A DNA stretch of 64,000 bases from Planctomycetaceae bacterium (GTDB lineage Bacteria; Planctomycetota; Planctomycetia; Planctomycetales; Planctomycetaceae): contig JAKFUG010000025.1 of assembly GCA_021732785.1 (NCBI GenBank), forward strand, positions 1 to 64,000, given 5' to 3'. A model generated the notes under the pieces. The model did no database searches, was not told where the DNA came from, and was given only the letters and a program-made list of their open reading frames with translations. The position numbers and the translations under genes are program-made. How positions within the stretch are numbered: the first letter of the stretch is position 1; each line of letters begins with the position of its first letter. Positions 43,542 to 51,981 of this stretch are shown in pieces.

Positions 43542-45119
43542 CTATTCCACCTGGTACAACGAAGCCAGATTCTCGAAGGCGTCGACGTTCTGATCCGTCA
43601 AACCGGAATCGCGAACGATGGACGCTTCCGCCTTTTTGTTGCCCGTCAGTTCCTTGGCGGCGGCATGAATGCGGCCGTTCGCGTCATAACTGTACGTCAC
43701 TTCCACCGGTGAACCAGCCGGCAGGTTGGGGGGCAGGTCGACCACCTGGAAGTCGCCGATCTGCGAGCACGCATCCGGATCCTTGGTGTCCCCTTCCAGA
43801 ATGTAAACGTGAACGGTCCGTTGATTCGGCGAATTGGTGACAAACCGCTGGCTGAAGCTGCACGGCACCTGCGAGTTCTTCGGGATCATGATGTGATTGA
43901 TCTTCTTCCCGCGGTTGTCGGGATCGGAAACCTTCACGCCGAGCGAGTGCGAGTTCACATCGGACGTTTGCACAGCCCGCAGTCGCTGAATCACAGCCTG
44001 GGCGATCTGGGTCGATCCACGATTTTCCCGGGCTTCGAGAATCGCCGCGTGAATCGCTGCTCCTTGAGCGACGGCCTCTTCCGGCTTCAACTCGCGAGAC
44101 GGCTGCCGCTGGCAGACTTCCGCCAGCATCTTTTCGACGGCAGGCATGTACGTTGACCCGCCGACGAGCACCACTTCGCTCAACGTCCGGGGATCGACTT
44201 TCGCCTGTTGCAGCACCAGTTCGGTGGTGTCCTGCGTCCGTTGCAGCAGGTCGCTGGTCATCCGTTCGAAATCGTTGCGGGTAAGGGCCAGCGTCAACGT
44301 TTTCCCGGCGTGATACACGGTCAGCGGCACCGAGGATTTCGTGCTCAGCGCCCGCTTGGCGTCTTCGCATTCCAGCGAGAAGCTCCGGACCGATTCGGCA
44401 CTCGACCGCGGATCGGTACCAAACTTGCGCTGGAACTGCTCGGCCACGTGGTCGACAATTCGCCGCGTCCAGTCGATCCCGCCGAGCATCACGTCGCCGT
44501 CGGTGGCGAGGACGCGGAATTGCGTCGGCGTGTATTTCACCACGGTGACGTCGAAGGTCCCCCCGCCGAGATCGTACACGAGAATCGTCTTGGATTCCTG
44601 GCTGACATCGGTCCGGCCGAGTTCGCCCTTCATCCAGGCGTAAGCCAGCGTCGCCGCGGTCGGCTCGTTGATGATGTCGACCACGTTCAACCCGGCGATC
44701 CGGCCCGCGTCCTGCGTCGCTTTGCGGCGGACATCGTTGAAGTAATACGGCACAGTGATCACCGCGTTCGCGATCGGGCCGACATTCTTTTCGGCGTCCT
44801 GTTTCATCTTTTTCAAAATCAGGGCCGAGATGAATTCGGCGGTCAGCTTCTTGTTCTGGAAGATGACGTAGAAGTTCTTGTTGCCCATTTGCCGTTTGAC
44901 GGCTTCGACAATGTGGTCGGGCGATTCATGGGACGAACGCTCGAACGTGGGGCCGACCACCACGGAGCCGTCGTCACCCAGCATCACCACAGAAGGGGTA
45001 ATGTTGCGGCCATCGGAATTGAGGAGGGAAACCGGGTTCCCTTCCGCGGACATTTGTGCGATTGCCGAGTAAGTCGTGCCCAGATCGACACCAACGGTTT
45101 GGCCTTCGAGGAATTTCAT
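43542..45119 (-). CDS. Hsp70/DnaK-like chaperone lacking the C-terminal lid
   Basis: A 525-residue Hsp70. The nucleotide-binding domain spans about 1-385, with phosphate-1 motif GVDLGTTYSAIA at 10-21, phosphate-2 ILVYDLGGGTFDVTVVKY near 190, and adenosine motif LVGGSTYMPAVE near 335. The beta-sandwich substrate-binding domain follows (SLGVKVSDPDNRGKKINHI to DANGRIHAAAKELT, to about 500). The usual helical lid of about 100 residues is missing: the protein ends LASLYQVE. The housekeeping DnaK of 630-640 residues must be elsewhere. The ATG at 45119 begins FLEGQTVGVDLG as expected; the frame extends to 45323 without similarity. No DnaJ or GrpE gene is adjacent. Confidence 0.88.
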   Translation of the reverse strand: MKFLEGQTVGVDLGTTYSAIAQMSAEGNPVSLLNSDGRNITPSVVMLGDDGSVVVGPTFERSSHESPDHIVEAVKRQMGNKNFYVIFQNKKLTAEFISALILKKMKQDAEKNVGPIANAVITVPYYFNDVRRKATQDAGRIAGLNVVDIINEPTAATLAYAWMKGELGRTDVSQESKTILVYDLGGGTFDVTVVKYTPTQFRVLATDGDVMLGGIDWTRRIVDHVAEQFQRKFGTDPRSSAESVRSFSLECEDAKRALSTKSSVPLTVYHAGKTLTLALTRNDFERMTSDLLQRTQDTTELVLQQAKVDPRTLSEVVLVGGSTYMPAVEKMLAEVCQRQPSRELKPEEAVAQGAAIHAAILEARENRGSTQIAQAVIQRLRAVQTSDVNSHSLGVKVSDPDNRGKKINHIMIPKNSQVPCSFSQRFVTNSPNQRTVHVYILEGDTKDPDACSQIGDFQVVDLPPNLPAGSPVEVTYSYDANGRIHAAAKELTGNKKAEASIVRDSGLTDQNVDAFENLASLYQVE

Positions 45120-45434
45120 CGCGATTGCATTTCCGATTGGCAGGCAGAGAACGACACGGCGAGCGTTCCGCCTCTCGGGAACGACACAGAAAGTGCCGTT
45201 CGCCGTTGGCCACCGAACTGGACCCGCCACGAGCGGTGCATTCTGACCGGTCGACACCGGGGAAATCAAGGATCGAATTCCCGATCCGGCAAAGACTTTC
45301 CCGGATCGTGTCGAAGAGCACACCGCCGCGAAAGGCCCGATTGGACGTGCGGCCAGCCGTCAACAGGCCGGTTACGGGCGGCGAATCGCAAAATCCATGA
45401 AATCAACGACTTTGGACGCGCGTTTTCCGTCCTG
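45120..45434. other. Intergenic region upstream of the Hsp70 gene
   Basis: About 315 bases between the mlaD-like stop and the Hsp70 start (both minus strand). The longer Hsp70 frame covers part of it but has no similarity. No CIRCE element (TTAGCACTC-N9-GAGTGCTAA) or other heat-shock operator is visible. Confidence 0.5.
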
Positions 45435-46589
45435 TCAGTTCTGCGAGCGAACCGTCGGTGTTCGGGCCGCCGGCGGTTTGGCGGTACCGGGTTGCAGCAG
45501 TTCGTAATCGCGCAGACCGCTGCTGGGGCGGACGACGCCGCCGGCACCGAGCACTTCGGGATTGCGGGCCACCTTGTCGCTGAACTCCTTGAAGTCCTTC
45601 AGCAACGGTTCGGCATTCCGCAGGATCGTGGCCAGCGATTGTGAAGACCGGTTGAGATTGTCGTACAACGTCGGGTCCGCTGCGAACTTTTGCAGCGTGC
45701 CGTTCGGCTTGTTCACCATCTGCGTGAACCGGTTGAGTTCGCCGAGCAGTTGTTCGAGACTCGACAAACTGCTGTCGAGTTTGCCGACCATCGCTTCGCC
45801 CCGTTGACCGATGGGTTCGGTGATTTGCGCGAGATTGATCATGTTGCGATGCACGCCTTCGATGGCCATTCGCGACCCGGCGATGGTCCGGCGGGTGTCT
45901 TCCACCAGCAACGGTAAGCCGTTGATCGTTTCGGACAACGATTGCTGCGTCGTGGGATCGCCCAGCACCTTGTTGGCGGACGCGATCATTTTGTTAGCCG
46001 TCTGCAAGGTCTTCGTGAGCTCGTGTAACGATTCCGCGGCTTCTTCGATGACCAGATCGACATTCCCGCGGTTGGTCGTCATGAGCGAGTTGACGTTCGA
46101 GCCAACCTTCTGCCATTCATGGGTCGTCATGGCGAGGGAATCGAGCAATTGCACCGCGCGGCCTTCGAGACGTTGAATTGCGGCCAGCGGATCGGAGGCC
46201 CCTTGCCCCGCGATTTCCGAACCGTCGACGAGAAAGTCTGCGGCGCGCCCCGGTAGAAATTCGATCGCCGCTTCACCCAGCAATGAGCGCGTCACGATCG
46301 GGCGACTATCGGATTTGATCTGGATTTCCGGGCGAATTCCGAGTTCCGCAATTACACCGATGTCTTCCCCGAACCGAATGCGCGCCACATAGCCGATGGG
46401 GAGTCCGCTCATCAAAACCGGCGCGCCGTGATACAGCCCGCCCGCGGTTTCGAGATGGACCATGACGGTGTACCGCTGCTGCAGATCTTTCTGCAAATCG
46501 CCAAACCGAATGACCAGCGCGGTCCCGATCGACAAGGCGATCAACACCACCAGGCCTACCTGAAACTGGAGACGGCGTTCGTTATTCAT
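45435..46589 (-). CDS. mlaD: MlaD-like MCE-domain protein
   Basis: A 384-residue periplasmic lipid-binding subunit anchored by one N-terminal helix (FQVGLVVLIALSIGTALVIR, residues 9-28). The MCE domain is at about 40-120 (VMVHLETAGGLYHGAPVLMS, GLPIGYVARI). The C-terminal 250 residues are mainly amphipathic helix rich in Leu, Asn and Ser (NKMIASANKVLG, LDSSLSSLEQLLGELN), likely the oligomerisation and channel region, and longer than in E. coli MlaD (183 residues). It ends a mlaE-mlaF-mlaD run encoding a phospholipid ABC transporter between the membranes. Confidence 0.9.
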   Translation of the reverse strand: MNNERRLQFQVGLVVLIALSIGTALVIRFGDLQKDLQQRYTVMVHLETAGGLYHGAPVLMSGLPIGYVARIRFGEDIGVIAELGIRPEIQIKSDSRPIVTRSLLGEAAIEFLPGRAADFLVDGSEIAGQGASDPLAAIQRLEGRAVQLLDSLAMTTHEWQKVGSNVNSLMTTNRGNVDLVIEEAAESLHELTKTLQTANKMIASANKVLGDPTTQQSLSETINGLPLLVEDTRRTIAGSRMAIEGVHRNMINLAQITEPIGQRGEAMVGKLDSSLSSLEQLLGELNRFTQMVNKPNGTLQKFAADPTLYDNLNRSSQSLATILRNAEPLLKDFKEFSDKVARNPEVLGAGGVVRPSSGLRDYELLQPGTAKPPAARTPTVRSQN

Positions 46590-46603
46590 GGAAGAAGCTT
46601 ATG

Positions 46604-46712
46604 GCTAAGAGCTAAAGGTTTAGGGACGGAGAAAGGGATTGGATGTTTCAGGGTTGCCTTGGGTAGAGGGTTTGAGTTCTCTGTCCCTTAGCTCTTGGCC
46701 CTCGACCCTTAG
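46604..46712. repeat. Imperfect inverted repeat between mlaD and mlaF
   Basis: GCTAAGAGCTAAAGGTTTAG (from 46604) and GTCCCTTAGCTCTTGGCCCT (from 46683) are partly complementary (TAAGAGCTAA/TTAGCTCTTGG). They fill the 130-base gap between mlaF and mlaD. Confidence 0.6.
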
Positions 46713-46718
46713 TCTCCT

Positions 46719-47531
46719 TCATGCCGCCATTTCCTGAACGCGGCGGGTGGCGTCACCGCGGATAAAGTCCGACACGCGTTCATCGTCGCTGGTGAAGGCT
46801 TCCGCGGCCGTCCCCTCAAAGACAATCTGCGATTCGTTCGGTCCGAGCCGGTTCAGTGGATACAGCATGACCACGCGATCGGCGACGCGCCGGACGGTGT
46901 GCATGTCGTGCGTCACCACCACGCTGGTCACCGATTGCCGCTCGCGCGTCCGCAGAATGAGTTCGTTGATCACGTCGCTCATTACAGGATCGAGGCCGGT
47001 GGTCGGCTCGTCGTAAAACATCACTTCGGGCGACAGAGCCAATGCCCGAGCCAGCCCGACCCGTTTTTTCATGCCGCCGGAAAGTTCCGAAGGGCGTTTC
47101 GTGGCGGTCGCGGTCGGCAAACCGACGTCTTTGAGCCGTTGATGGACAATGTCGCGCACTTCCGCTTCGCGAAGCCGACGGTTTTCCCGCAGCCCGAAAG
47201 CAACGTTCTCAAAAACATCGAGACTGTCGAACAGCGCCGCACCCTGGAACAGATAGCCGAACCGCAAGCGCTGCCGGCGGAGTTCCACATTGGGCAGTGT
47301 TGACACCGAGCGACCATCCCACAACACGTTCCCCTGCGTCGGGTTCAGCAATCCCGCGAGCAGCTTCGTGGTGACGCTTTTGCCGCAGCCGCTTTCGCCG
47401 ATAAGGACCAATGTTTCCCCGACCCGCACCTGAAACGAGACGTCGCGCAGCACCGATTGCGTGCCGAATCGCTGCGACACATGCCGCAGTTCGAGGACAG
47501 TCGACGACGGCTCAGAAATGGGAATACTCAC
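46719..47531 (-). CDS. mlaF: MlaF-like ABC transporter ATPase
   Basis: A 270-residue cytoplasmic ATPase. The Walker A motif is [14 protein letters not shown] at about 43-56. The Q-loop is [16 protein letters not shown] near 97. The ABC signature [17 protein letters not shown] lies near 149, with Walker [13 protein letters not shown] near 174 and the H-loop VVTHDM near 206. The sequence of the signature (GGM) and the [12 protein letters not shown] motif are typical of the MlaF branch. It drives the MlaE permease. It lies between mlaE and mlaD on the minus strand. Confidence 0.92.
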   Translation of the reverse strand: MSIPISEPSSTVLELRHVSQRFGTQSVLRDVSFQVRVGETLVLIGESGCGKSVTTKLLAGLLNPTQGNVLWDGRSVSTLPNVELRRQRLRFGYLFQGAALFDSLDVFENVAFGLRENRRLREAEVRDIVHQRLKDVGLPTATATKRPSELSGGMKKRVGLARALALSPEVMFYDEPTTGLDPVMSDVINELILRTRERQSVTSVVVTHDMHTVRRVADRVVMLYPLNRLGPNESQIVFEGTAAEAFTSDDERVSDFIRGDATRRVQEMAA

Positions 47532-47578
47532 GCGAATTCAATAGTTAGAGATACTATGTTTTTGACGTCTTCAATCTT

Positions 47579-47600
47579 GCGTGCCACGGCCGTGGCACGC
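47579..47600. repeat. Perfect 22-bp palindrome between mlaE and mlaF
   Basis: GCGTGCCACGG followed by CCGTGGCACGC reads the same on both strands. It lies 48 bases upstream of the mlaF start codon, in an otherwise AT-rich gap (47601-47640). It could be a regulator site or a repeat. Confidence 0.85.
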
Positions 47601-47672
47601 ATTGATTATACATATAGCCACAATATGAATTGTTATTTGTCCTGATAGACGAGCCCGAGGATTCGCAGAGCG

Positions 47673-48512
47673 TCAAACCAGCATCATGCCCCCATACAGC
47701 AAGCGGTATAAATGGAGGAAGGCTACGCCGAGGAGAAAATCCAGGGCTAAAATCGCGATAAAGGAATACACAAACGCCTCGGTTGCCGCCCGACCCACGC
47801 CTTCCGCACCGGCTCCGCAGTGAAAGCCCCGATGACAGGCGATAATCGCGATCGCCGCGCCGAACGAGAGGCTTTTCGCAACACCGCTCAGCACATCAAA
47901 CGCCGTGACATATCCATCCGAGTAATACCAATAATAGTGCTCACTGATTCCCAGTGCATGGACACTGAGCATCCACCCGCCGAGCATGCCGATCGCGTCG
48001 GCCAGAATCGTCAACGTGGGGATCAACCAGAAGCACGCCAGAAAGCGGGGGACAACGAGATATCCAATCGGATCAGCGCCGAGGGCTTGCAGCGCGTCAA
48101 TCTGTTCGGTCACACGCATCGTCCCGATTTCGGCCGCAATCCGGCTGCCAATCCGGCCGGCGAGCATGGTCGCGGCGAGCACCGGTCCCAGTTCTTTCAC
48201 CAGCGAAACGTTGATCACCGAGCCGAGCCGGCTTTCCACGTGCATCATGCGGAGTGTGTCGTAAGTTTGAATCGCCAAAACCATGCCGATGAACAATCCC
48301 GTGACCAGGATCACCGGCAGGCTCTGCACGCCGACGTCGTGCATGATCGGCCAGAGGACTTTACCGCGCGGCATGCGTGGGAGTTGCGAAATCATCCGGG
48401 AAATGAAGCCGGACAGATCGCCCACCGCGACGACGCCATCAATCACGACCCGGCCGACCTCATGGATGAGCGTTCGCGCCGGTTGTTTGGGCAAGACAGC
48501 AGACATCGGCAA
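47673..48512 (-). CDS. mlaE: MlaE-like lipid ABC transporter permease
   Basis: A 279-residue membrane protein with about five helices. The family motifs are seen: [20 protein letters not shown] near 69, [20 protein letters not shown] near 104 (with [20 protein letters not shown] following), and a C-terminal pair of helices. The charged [14 protein letters not shown] loop is a hallmark. The N-terminus ([20 protein letters not shown]) is cytoplasmic. It is first in the mlaEFD run and is the membrane partner of MlaF. Confidence 0.92.
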   Translation of the reverse strand: MPMSAVLPKQPARTLIHEVGRVVIDGVVAVGDLSGFISRMISQLPRMPRGKVLWPIMHDVGVQSLPVILVTGLFIGMVLAIQTYDTLRMMHVESRLGSVINVSLVKELGPVLAATMLAGRIGSRIAAEIGTMRVTEQIDALQALGADPIGYLVVPRFLACFWLIPTLTILADAIGMLGGWMLSVHALGISEHYYWYYSDGYVTAFDVLSGVAKSLSFGAAIAIIACHRGFHCGAGAEGVGRAATEAFVYSFIAILALDFLLGVAFLHLYRLLYGGMMLV

Positions 48513-48618
48513 TCCTCGGGACCGATTTCTGCGGGGTTGATCCCGATATTACGGTCCATGAGGCGTGAAGTAGCAGAATCCGCCGATGGCGCGGAGAGCA
48601 GTTTTCGAAATCACGATC

Positions 48619-48693
48619 AACGAGCCCGAAGCGCCAGCGCCGGGTGCATTTGATTTGTCAGAAGGCACCCGGCGCTGGCGCTTCGGGCTCGTT
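48619..48693. repeat. Dispersed palindromic repeat, family 2 (copy 2)
   Basis: Arms 48619-48647 (AACGAGCCCGAAGCGCCAGC...) and 48665-48693 surround a 17-base loop. Compared with copy 1 at 2406, the G at the arm centre is C here and the matching C is G, so pairing is preserved. It is upstream of the alpha/beta hydrolase gene. A longer in-frame start at 48586 would translate through this repeat. Confidence 0.92.
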
Positions 48694-48753
48694 CCAGTTG
48701 CGAGTGCCACCGCCGCGACGTACGTTGACATCGACTTTTCGGAGAGGACCACA

Positions 48754-50802
48754 ATGTCCCGCTGGGTCTGCCTGCTCATTCTGTTCACTGCGTGCTGTTC
48801 AACGGCATTCGCCGAAGTCGTACGGTTCCAGATCACCGACCGGCAACTCCTCGCCGACGGGGCAACCTTCGGCGAGCGCGGGCCGTACGAACGGATTGAT
48901 GGCCGCGTCTTCTACGAACTCGATCCGGCACTCCCGGCGAATCAAGCGATTGTCGACTTGGTGCTCGCCCCGCGAAATGAACGGGGCCGAGTGGAATTCT
49001 GGGCCGACCTGTGCCTTCTCGCGCCGCAGGAGACCGCGAAGGCCAACGGGGCGGTGTTGTATGACGTCAACAATCGCGGCGGCAAACTCGCGCTCGGCAT
49101 GTTCAACGAAGCGGGGGGCAACAACCCCCGCACCAAGGGCGACTGCGGCAACGGCTTCATGATGGAGCAGGGCTTCACCATCGTCTGGTGCGGCTGGGAC
49201 GGCGAACTCCTGCCCGGCGGTGATCGCTTGCGGCTCGCCGCCCCGCTTGCCAAATCGGGTGACACGCCGCTCACCGGTTTGGTCCGTTGCGAGATCGTGG
49301 TCAACGAATCCGGCATCACGCGCTCCGTTGTCAATTGGGCGAATCACGGATCCTACCGTCCTACCGGACGCGGACTTCCCCAGGCCACGCTCAGCGTCCG
49401 GCAGCGTCCGGGTGACGCACGGCAAAGTGTTCCGCGCGAGAATTGGCGAATCCATATCAGCGATGTTTCCAGCGATGCACCGACGCAACTCCCCAAAATT
49501 GAGCTGGAAATTCCCGATGAATTCGAGCCGGGGTGGATTTACGAACTGATCTACGAGGCACAAGACCCGTTGGTGATGGGCGTGGGGTTTGCCGCCGTGC
49601 GGGATCTCATCGCTGCTTTGAAAGACGGTCGCGGGACGGATCATCCCTTGTTGCGCGAAGGGAAGCCGTGGATCACGCGGGCGCACGGTTTTGGTGTGTC
49701 GCAATCGGGGCGATTTCTCCGGGAGTTTCTGCATGCGGGCTTTAATGCCGATGAACGTGGCCGCAAGGTGTTCGACGGGTTGATCCCGCACGTCGCCGGG
49801 GGTGGGCTCGGTTCGTTCAATCACCGTTTCGCCCAACCGACCCGGCACTCGAATCAGCACGACCATCACGATTATCCGCCGGACCGCTTTCCGTTCGCGT
49901 ACGACACGCAGACCGATCCGCTCAGCGGTCAGATGGACGGCATCCTCGCGAAAGCCGTGGCGACGAACACTGCGCCGAAAGTGTTCCACACCCAATCCAC
50001 CGCCGAGTATTGGACCCGCGCGGGATCGCTGCCGCACACCGATCCCCTGGGCCAGCGCGATGCCGTCGTTCCGGACAACGTGCGGTTCTACACGTTCGGC
50101 GGCACGCAGCACGGGCCCAGCGGTTATCCCCCCGCCAAAGGAAACGGCGTCCACTTGCAAAACCCCGCGAACTACAAACCCTTCCTGCGGGCGCTGTTGC
50201 TCGCGCTCGATCAATGGGTGAAGGATGACGTCGCCCCGCCGCCGAGTGTGTATCCGCGGATTGCCGATGGGACATTGGTTCCTGCCACGATGTCGGCCAC
50301 CGGCTTTCCGTCCATTCCGGGAGTCAACTTTCCGCAGGTGATCCATGCCCCGCTGTGGTTGGATTGGGGACCACGCTGGCACACCGAACGGATCATTGAT
50401 CAGCAACCGCCGCGCGTGCTGGGAACGTACGCCGTACTGGTGCCACGCTGTGGGCTGGACGGCAACGAAGTCGGATGCCTGTCTCCGCCGGAAGTCACAA
50501 TTCCAACGGGCACATATACCGGTTGGAATTTGCAGAATCCCGATGTCGGAGTGAAAGGGGAACTGGTGAGCCTCACCGGATCTTACATTCCGTTGGCGCG
50601 AACCGAATCGAACCGCATGAACAGCGGCGACCCGCGCGAAGCCGTGATGGAACGCTATGGTTCACTCGTCGAATACACCCAGCGCGTGACGACCGTTTGC
50701 GAGAAACTGCGCGATCAACGATACCTGACGACCACCGATGCGAAACGATTACCGACATTGCTGACCGAGCGTGTGCGTCCCTTGTTCGAAGACCCAAAGT
50801 AG
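48754..50802 (+). CDS. Exported alpha/beta hydrolase-domain protein
   Basis: A 682-residue exported protein of the 'alpha/beta hydrolase domain' group. A Sec signal peptide (MSRWVCLLILFTACCSTAFA) is cut near residue 20. The conserved N-terminal part (about 25-190) has GPYERIDGRVFYELDP, then FTIVWCGWDGELLPG. The hydrolase core follows with the nucleophile in HGFGVSQSGRFLREFLHAGF (Ser near 320). DHHDYPPDRFPFAYDTQTDP and THTDPLGQR-like His/Asp segments come later. The ATG at 48754 has GGAGAGGA just upstream; the longer frame begins inside the repeat at 48619. The stop codon abuts another palindrome. The substrate is unknown. Confidence 0.78.
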   Translation: MSRWVCLLILFTACCSTAFAEVVRFQITDRQLLADGATFGERGPYERIDGRVFYELDPALPANQAIVDLVLAPRNERGRVEFWADLCLLAPQETAKANGAVLYDVNNRGGKLALGMFNEAGGNNPRTKGDCGNGFMMEQGFTIVWCGWDGELLPGGDRLRLAAPLAKSGDTPLTGLVRCEIVVNESGITRSVVNWANHGSYRPTGRGLPQATLSVRQRPGDARQSVPRENWRIHISDVSSDAPTQLPKIELEIPDEFEPGWIYELIYEAQDPLVMGVGFAAVRDLIAALKDGRGTDHPLLREGKPWITRAHGFGVSQSGRFLREFLHAGFNADERGRKVFDGLIPHVAGGGLGSFNHRFAQPTRHSNQHDHHDYPPDRFPFAYDTQTDPLSGQMDGILAKAVATNTAPKVFHTQSTAEYWTRAGSLPHTDPLGQRDAVVPDNVRFYTFGGTQHGPSGYPPAKGNGVHLQNPANYKPFLRALLLALDQWVKDDVAPPPSVYPRIADGTLVPATMSATGFPSIPGVNFPQVIHAPLWLDWGPRWHTERIIDQQPPRVLGTYAVLVPRCGLDGNEVGCLSPPEVTIPTGTYTGWNLQNPDVGVKGELVSLTGSYIPLARTESNRMNSGDPREAVMERYGSLVEYTQRVTTVCEKLRDQRYLTTTDAKRLPTLLTERVRPLFEDPK

Positions 50803-50903
50803 CCCTGCCGCTCCGCGACAGGATAGCCGTTGACAAGTTGCGCTCTGATCCTTGAACCCCACTCTCACTTTTGTTGGCGATCCTGTCGCGGAGCGACAGG
50901 GCC
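50801..50903. repeat. 24-bp inverted repeat abutting a stop codon
   Basis: AGCCCTGCCGCTCCGCGACA (from 50801) and TGTCGCGGAGCGACAGGGCC (from 50884) are the two arms, with a 55-base spacer. The first arm begins inside the TAG stop codon of the upstream hydrolase. Each arm also contains the inner palindrome TGTCGC/GCGACA. Confidence 0.85.
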
Positions 50904-50950
50904 ACCTTGCGAAATCCGAAGTCCATCCACAACCTTGAAAAGACTCCACC

Positions 50951-51865
50951 ATGATGAAACCACTCGCCTTCACTCTGGCTCTGATCCTCGTTCCGCTGGC
51001 ACTGCAGGCCGACGATGAAATCCGGCATTCGTTCTTCATTGCGGGGCCGACGTTTACCGGCATTCTGGGCGAAGACGGGGCGGAAATCTGGAATTCCGGC
51101 AAACCGGCCGCGCGCGACGGGTTCGTGCTCCCGAACGGCAACGTGCTGATTGCGTGGTCCGATGAAGTCCGCGAAATGCAGCGCGATCTCACGGTGGTCT
51201 TTCACTACAAACTCTCCGCGGACAACAAGGAAATCGGCACCGTCGAACGGCTCGACAACGGCCGCACGCTCATCACCGAACTGGGTCCCAAGCCGCGGTT
51301 GATGGAAGTCTCTGCGAATGGAAACTTCGCCGTCGGGGTCCCGTTGCAACCGGAGACCGACAACGCCCACATGCAGACCCGCATGGCCCGGCGGTTGCCC
51401 AGCGGCGATTATCTCGTGCCGCATCTGCTGGCATTTGCGGTGAAGCAATACACGCCGAAGGGGGAAATCGTGAAGACCTTCAAAACCGACCTCGATCAAC
51501 TCGGCGGCCGCGCGGCGGAAAACTGGCCCTTCACCGCCATTCGGCTGGAGAACGGCAACACGCTCGTCAACCTGACGCACGGCAACAAAACGGCCGAGTT
51601 CGACGCCGAGGGGAAAGTCGTGTGGAAAGTTGGCAACGATGATTTCCCGGACCTCAAGCCGTTCGATGATCCGTGCGGCGGGCAACGGCTTCCCAACGGC
51701 AACACCGTCATCGCCAGCTATCACGCCAGCGGCGAGGCCATCAAAGTGTTTGAAATCACGCGCGACAAAAAGATTGTCTGGAAGTATTCGGGTCCGCACC
51801 GGGCGCACGAAATTCAGGTGCTGACGACGAACGGCAAGCCGGTCGAAGGCAAGCCGATGAAGTAG
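50951..51865 (+). CDS. Exported beta-propeller (PQQ-like repeat) protein
   Basis: A 304-residue protein with a Sec signal peptide (MMKPLAFTLALILVPLALQA). The mature part is a series of four-stranded repeats of the form D-x-x-G-x-x-x-W (GEDGAEIWNSGKPAARDG; DAEGKVVWKVG; RDKKIVWKYSG), interleaved with LPNGNVLIAW, LDNGRTLITE and LENGNTLVNL. This repeat pattern is that of PQQ-like/arylsulfotransferase-type propellers. No cofactor-binding Trp or Cys pair is seen, so it may be a binding or scaffold protein. It lies between two exported hydrolases on the same strand and could act with either. Confidence 0.75.
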   Translation: MMKPLAFTLALILVPLALQADDEIRHSFFIAGPTFTGILGEDGAEIWNSGKPAARDGFVLPNGNVLIAWSDEVREMQRDLTVVFHYKLSADNKEIGTVERLDNGRTLITELGPKPRLMEVSANGNFAVGVPLQPETDNAHMQTRMARRLPSGDYLVPHLLAFAVKQYTPKGEIVKTFKTDLDQLGGRAAENWPFTAIRLENGNTLVNLTHGNKTAEFDAEGKVVWKVGNDDFPDLKPFDDPCGGQRLPNGNTVIASYHASGEAIKVFEITRDKKIVWKYSGPHRAHEIQVLTTNGKPVEGKPMK

Positions 51866-51878
51866 ATTGTGGCCAATT

Positions 51879-51963
51879 GTCAGTGGTCGGTGGTTAGTTG
51901 TCAGTGGTGAAAGACGCGATTCAAATGGTCTTTCCAACTCACCACTGACAACTAACCACTGAC
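51879..51963. repeat. GTCAGTGGT/ACCACTGAC inverted repeat
   Basis: GTCAGTGGTCGGTGGTTAGT (from 51879) is complementary to ACTAACCACTGAC (ending 51963). Between them is TCACCACTGACAACTAACC. Similar sequences occur at 23575 and in a weaker form at 6834. Confidence 0.8.
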
Positions 51964-51981
51964 CTCCCAAGGAATCCCCCC

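Noticed and set aside
45120-45323. A 68-residue extension of the Hsp70
   Set aside because: The stretch is Arg/Pro/Val-rich without similarity to Hsp70, and the family starts at the ATG at 45119 (KFLEGQTVGVDLG).
48586-48753. A longer hydrolase frame starting at 48586
   Set aside because: It would translate through the family 2 palindrome. The ATG at 48754 has a Shine-Dalgarno and starts a normal signal peptide.
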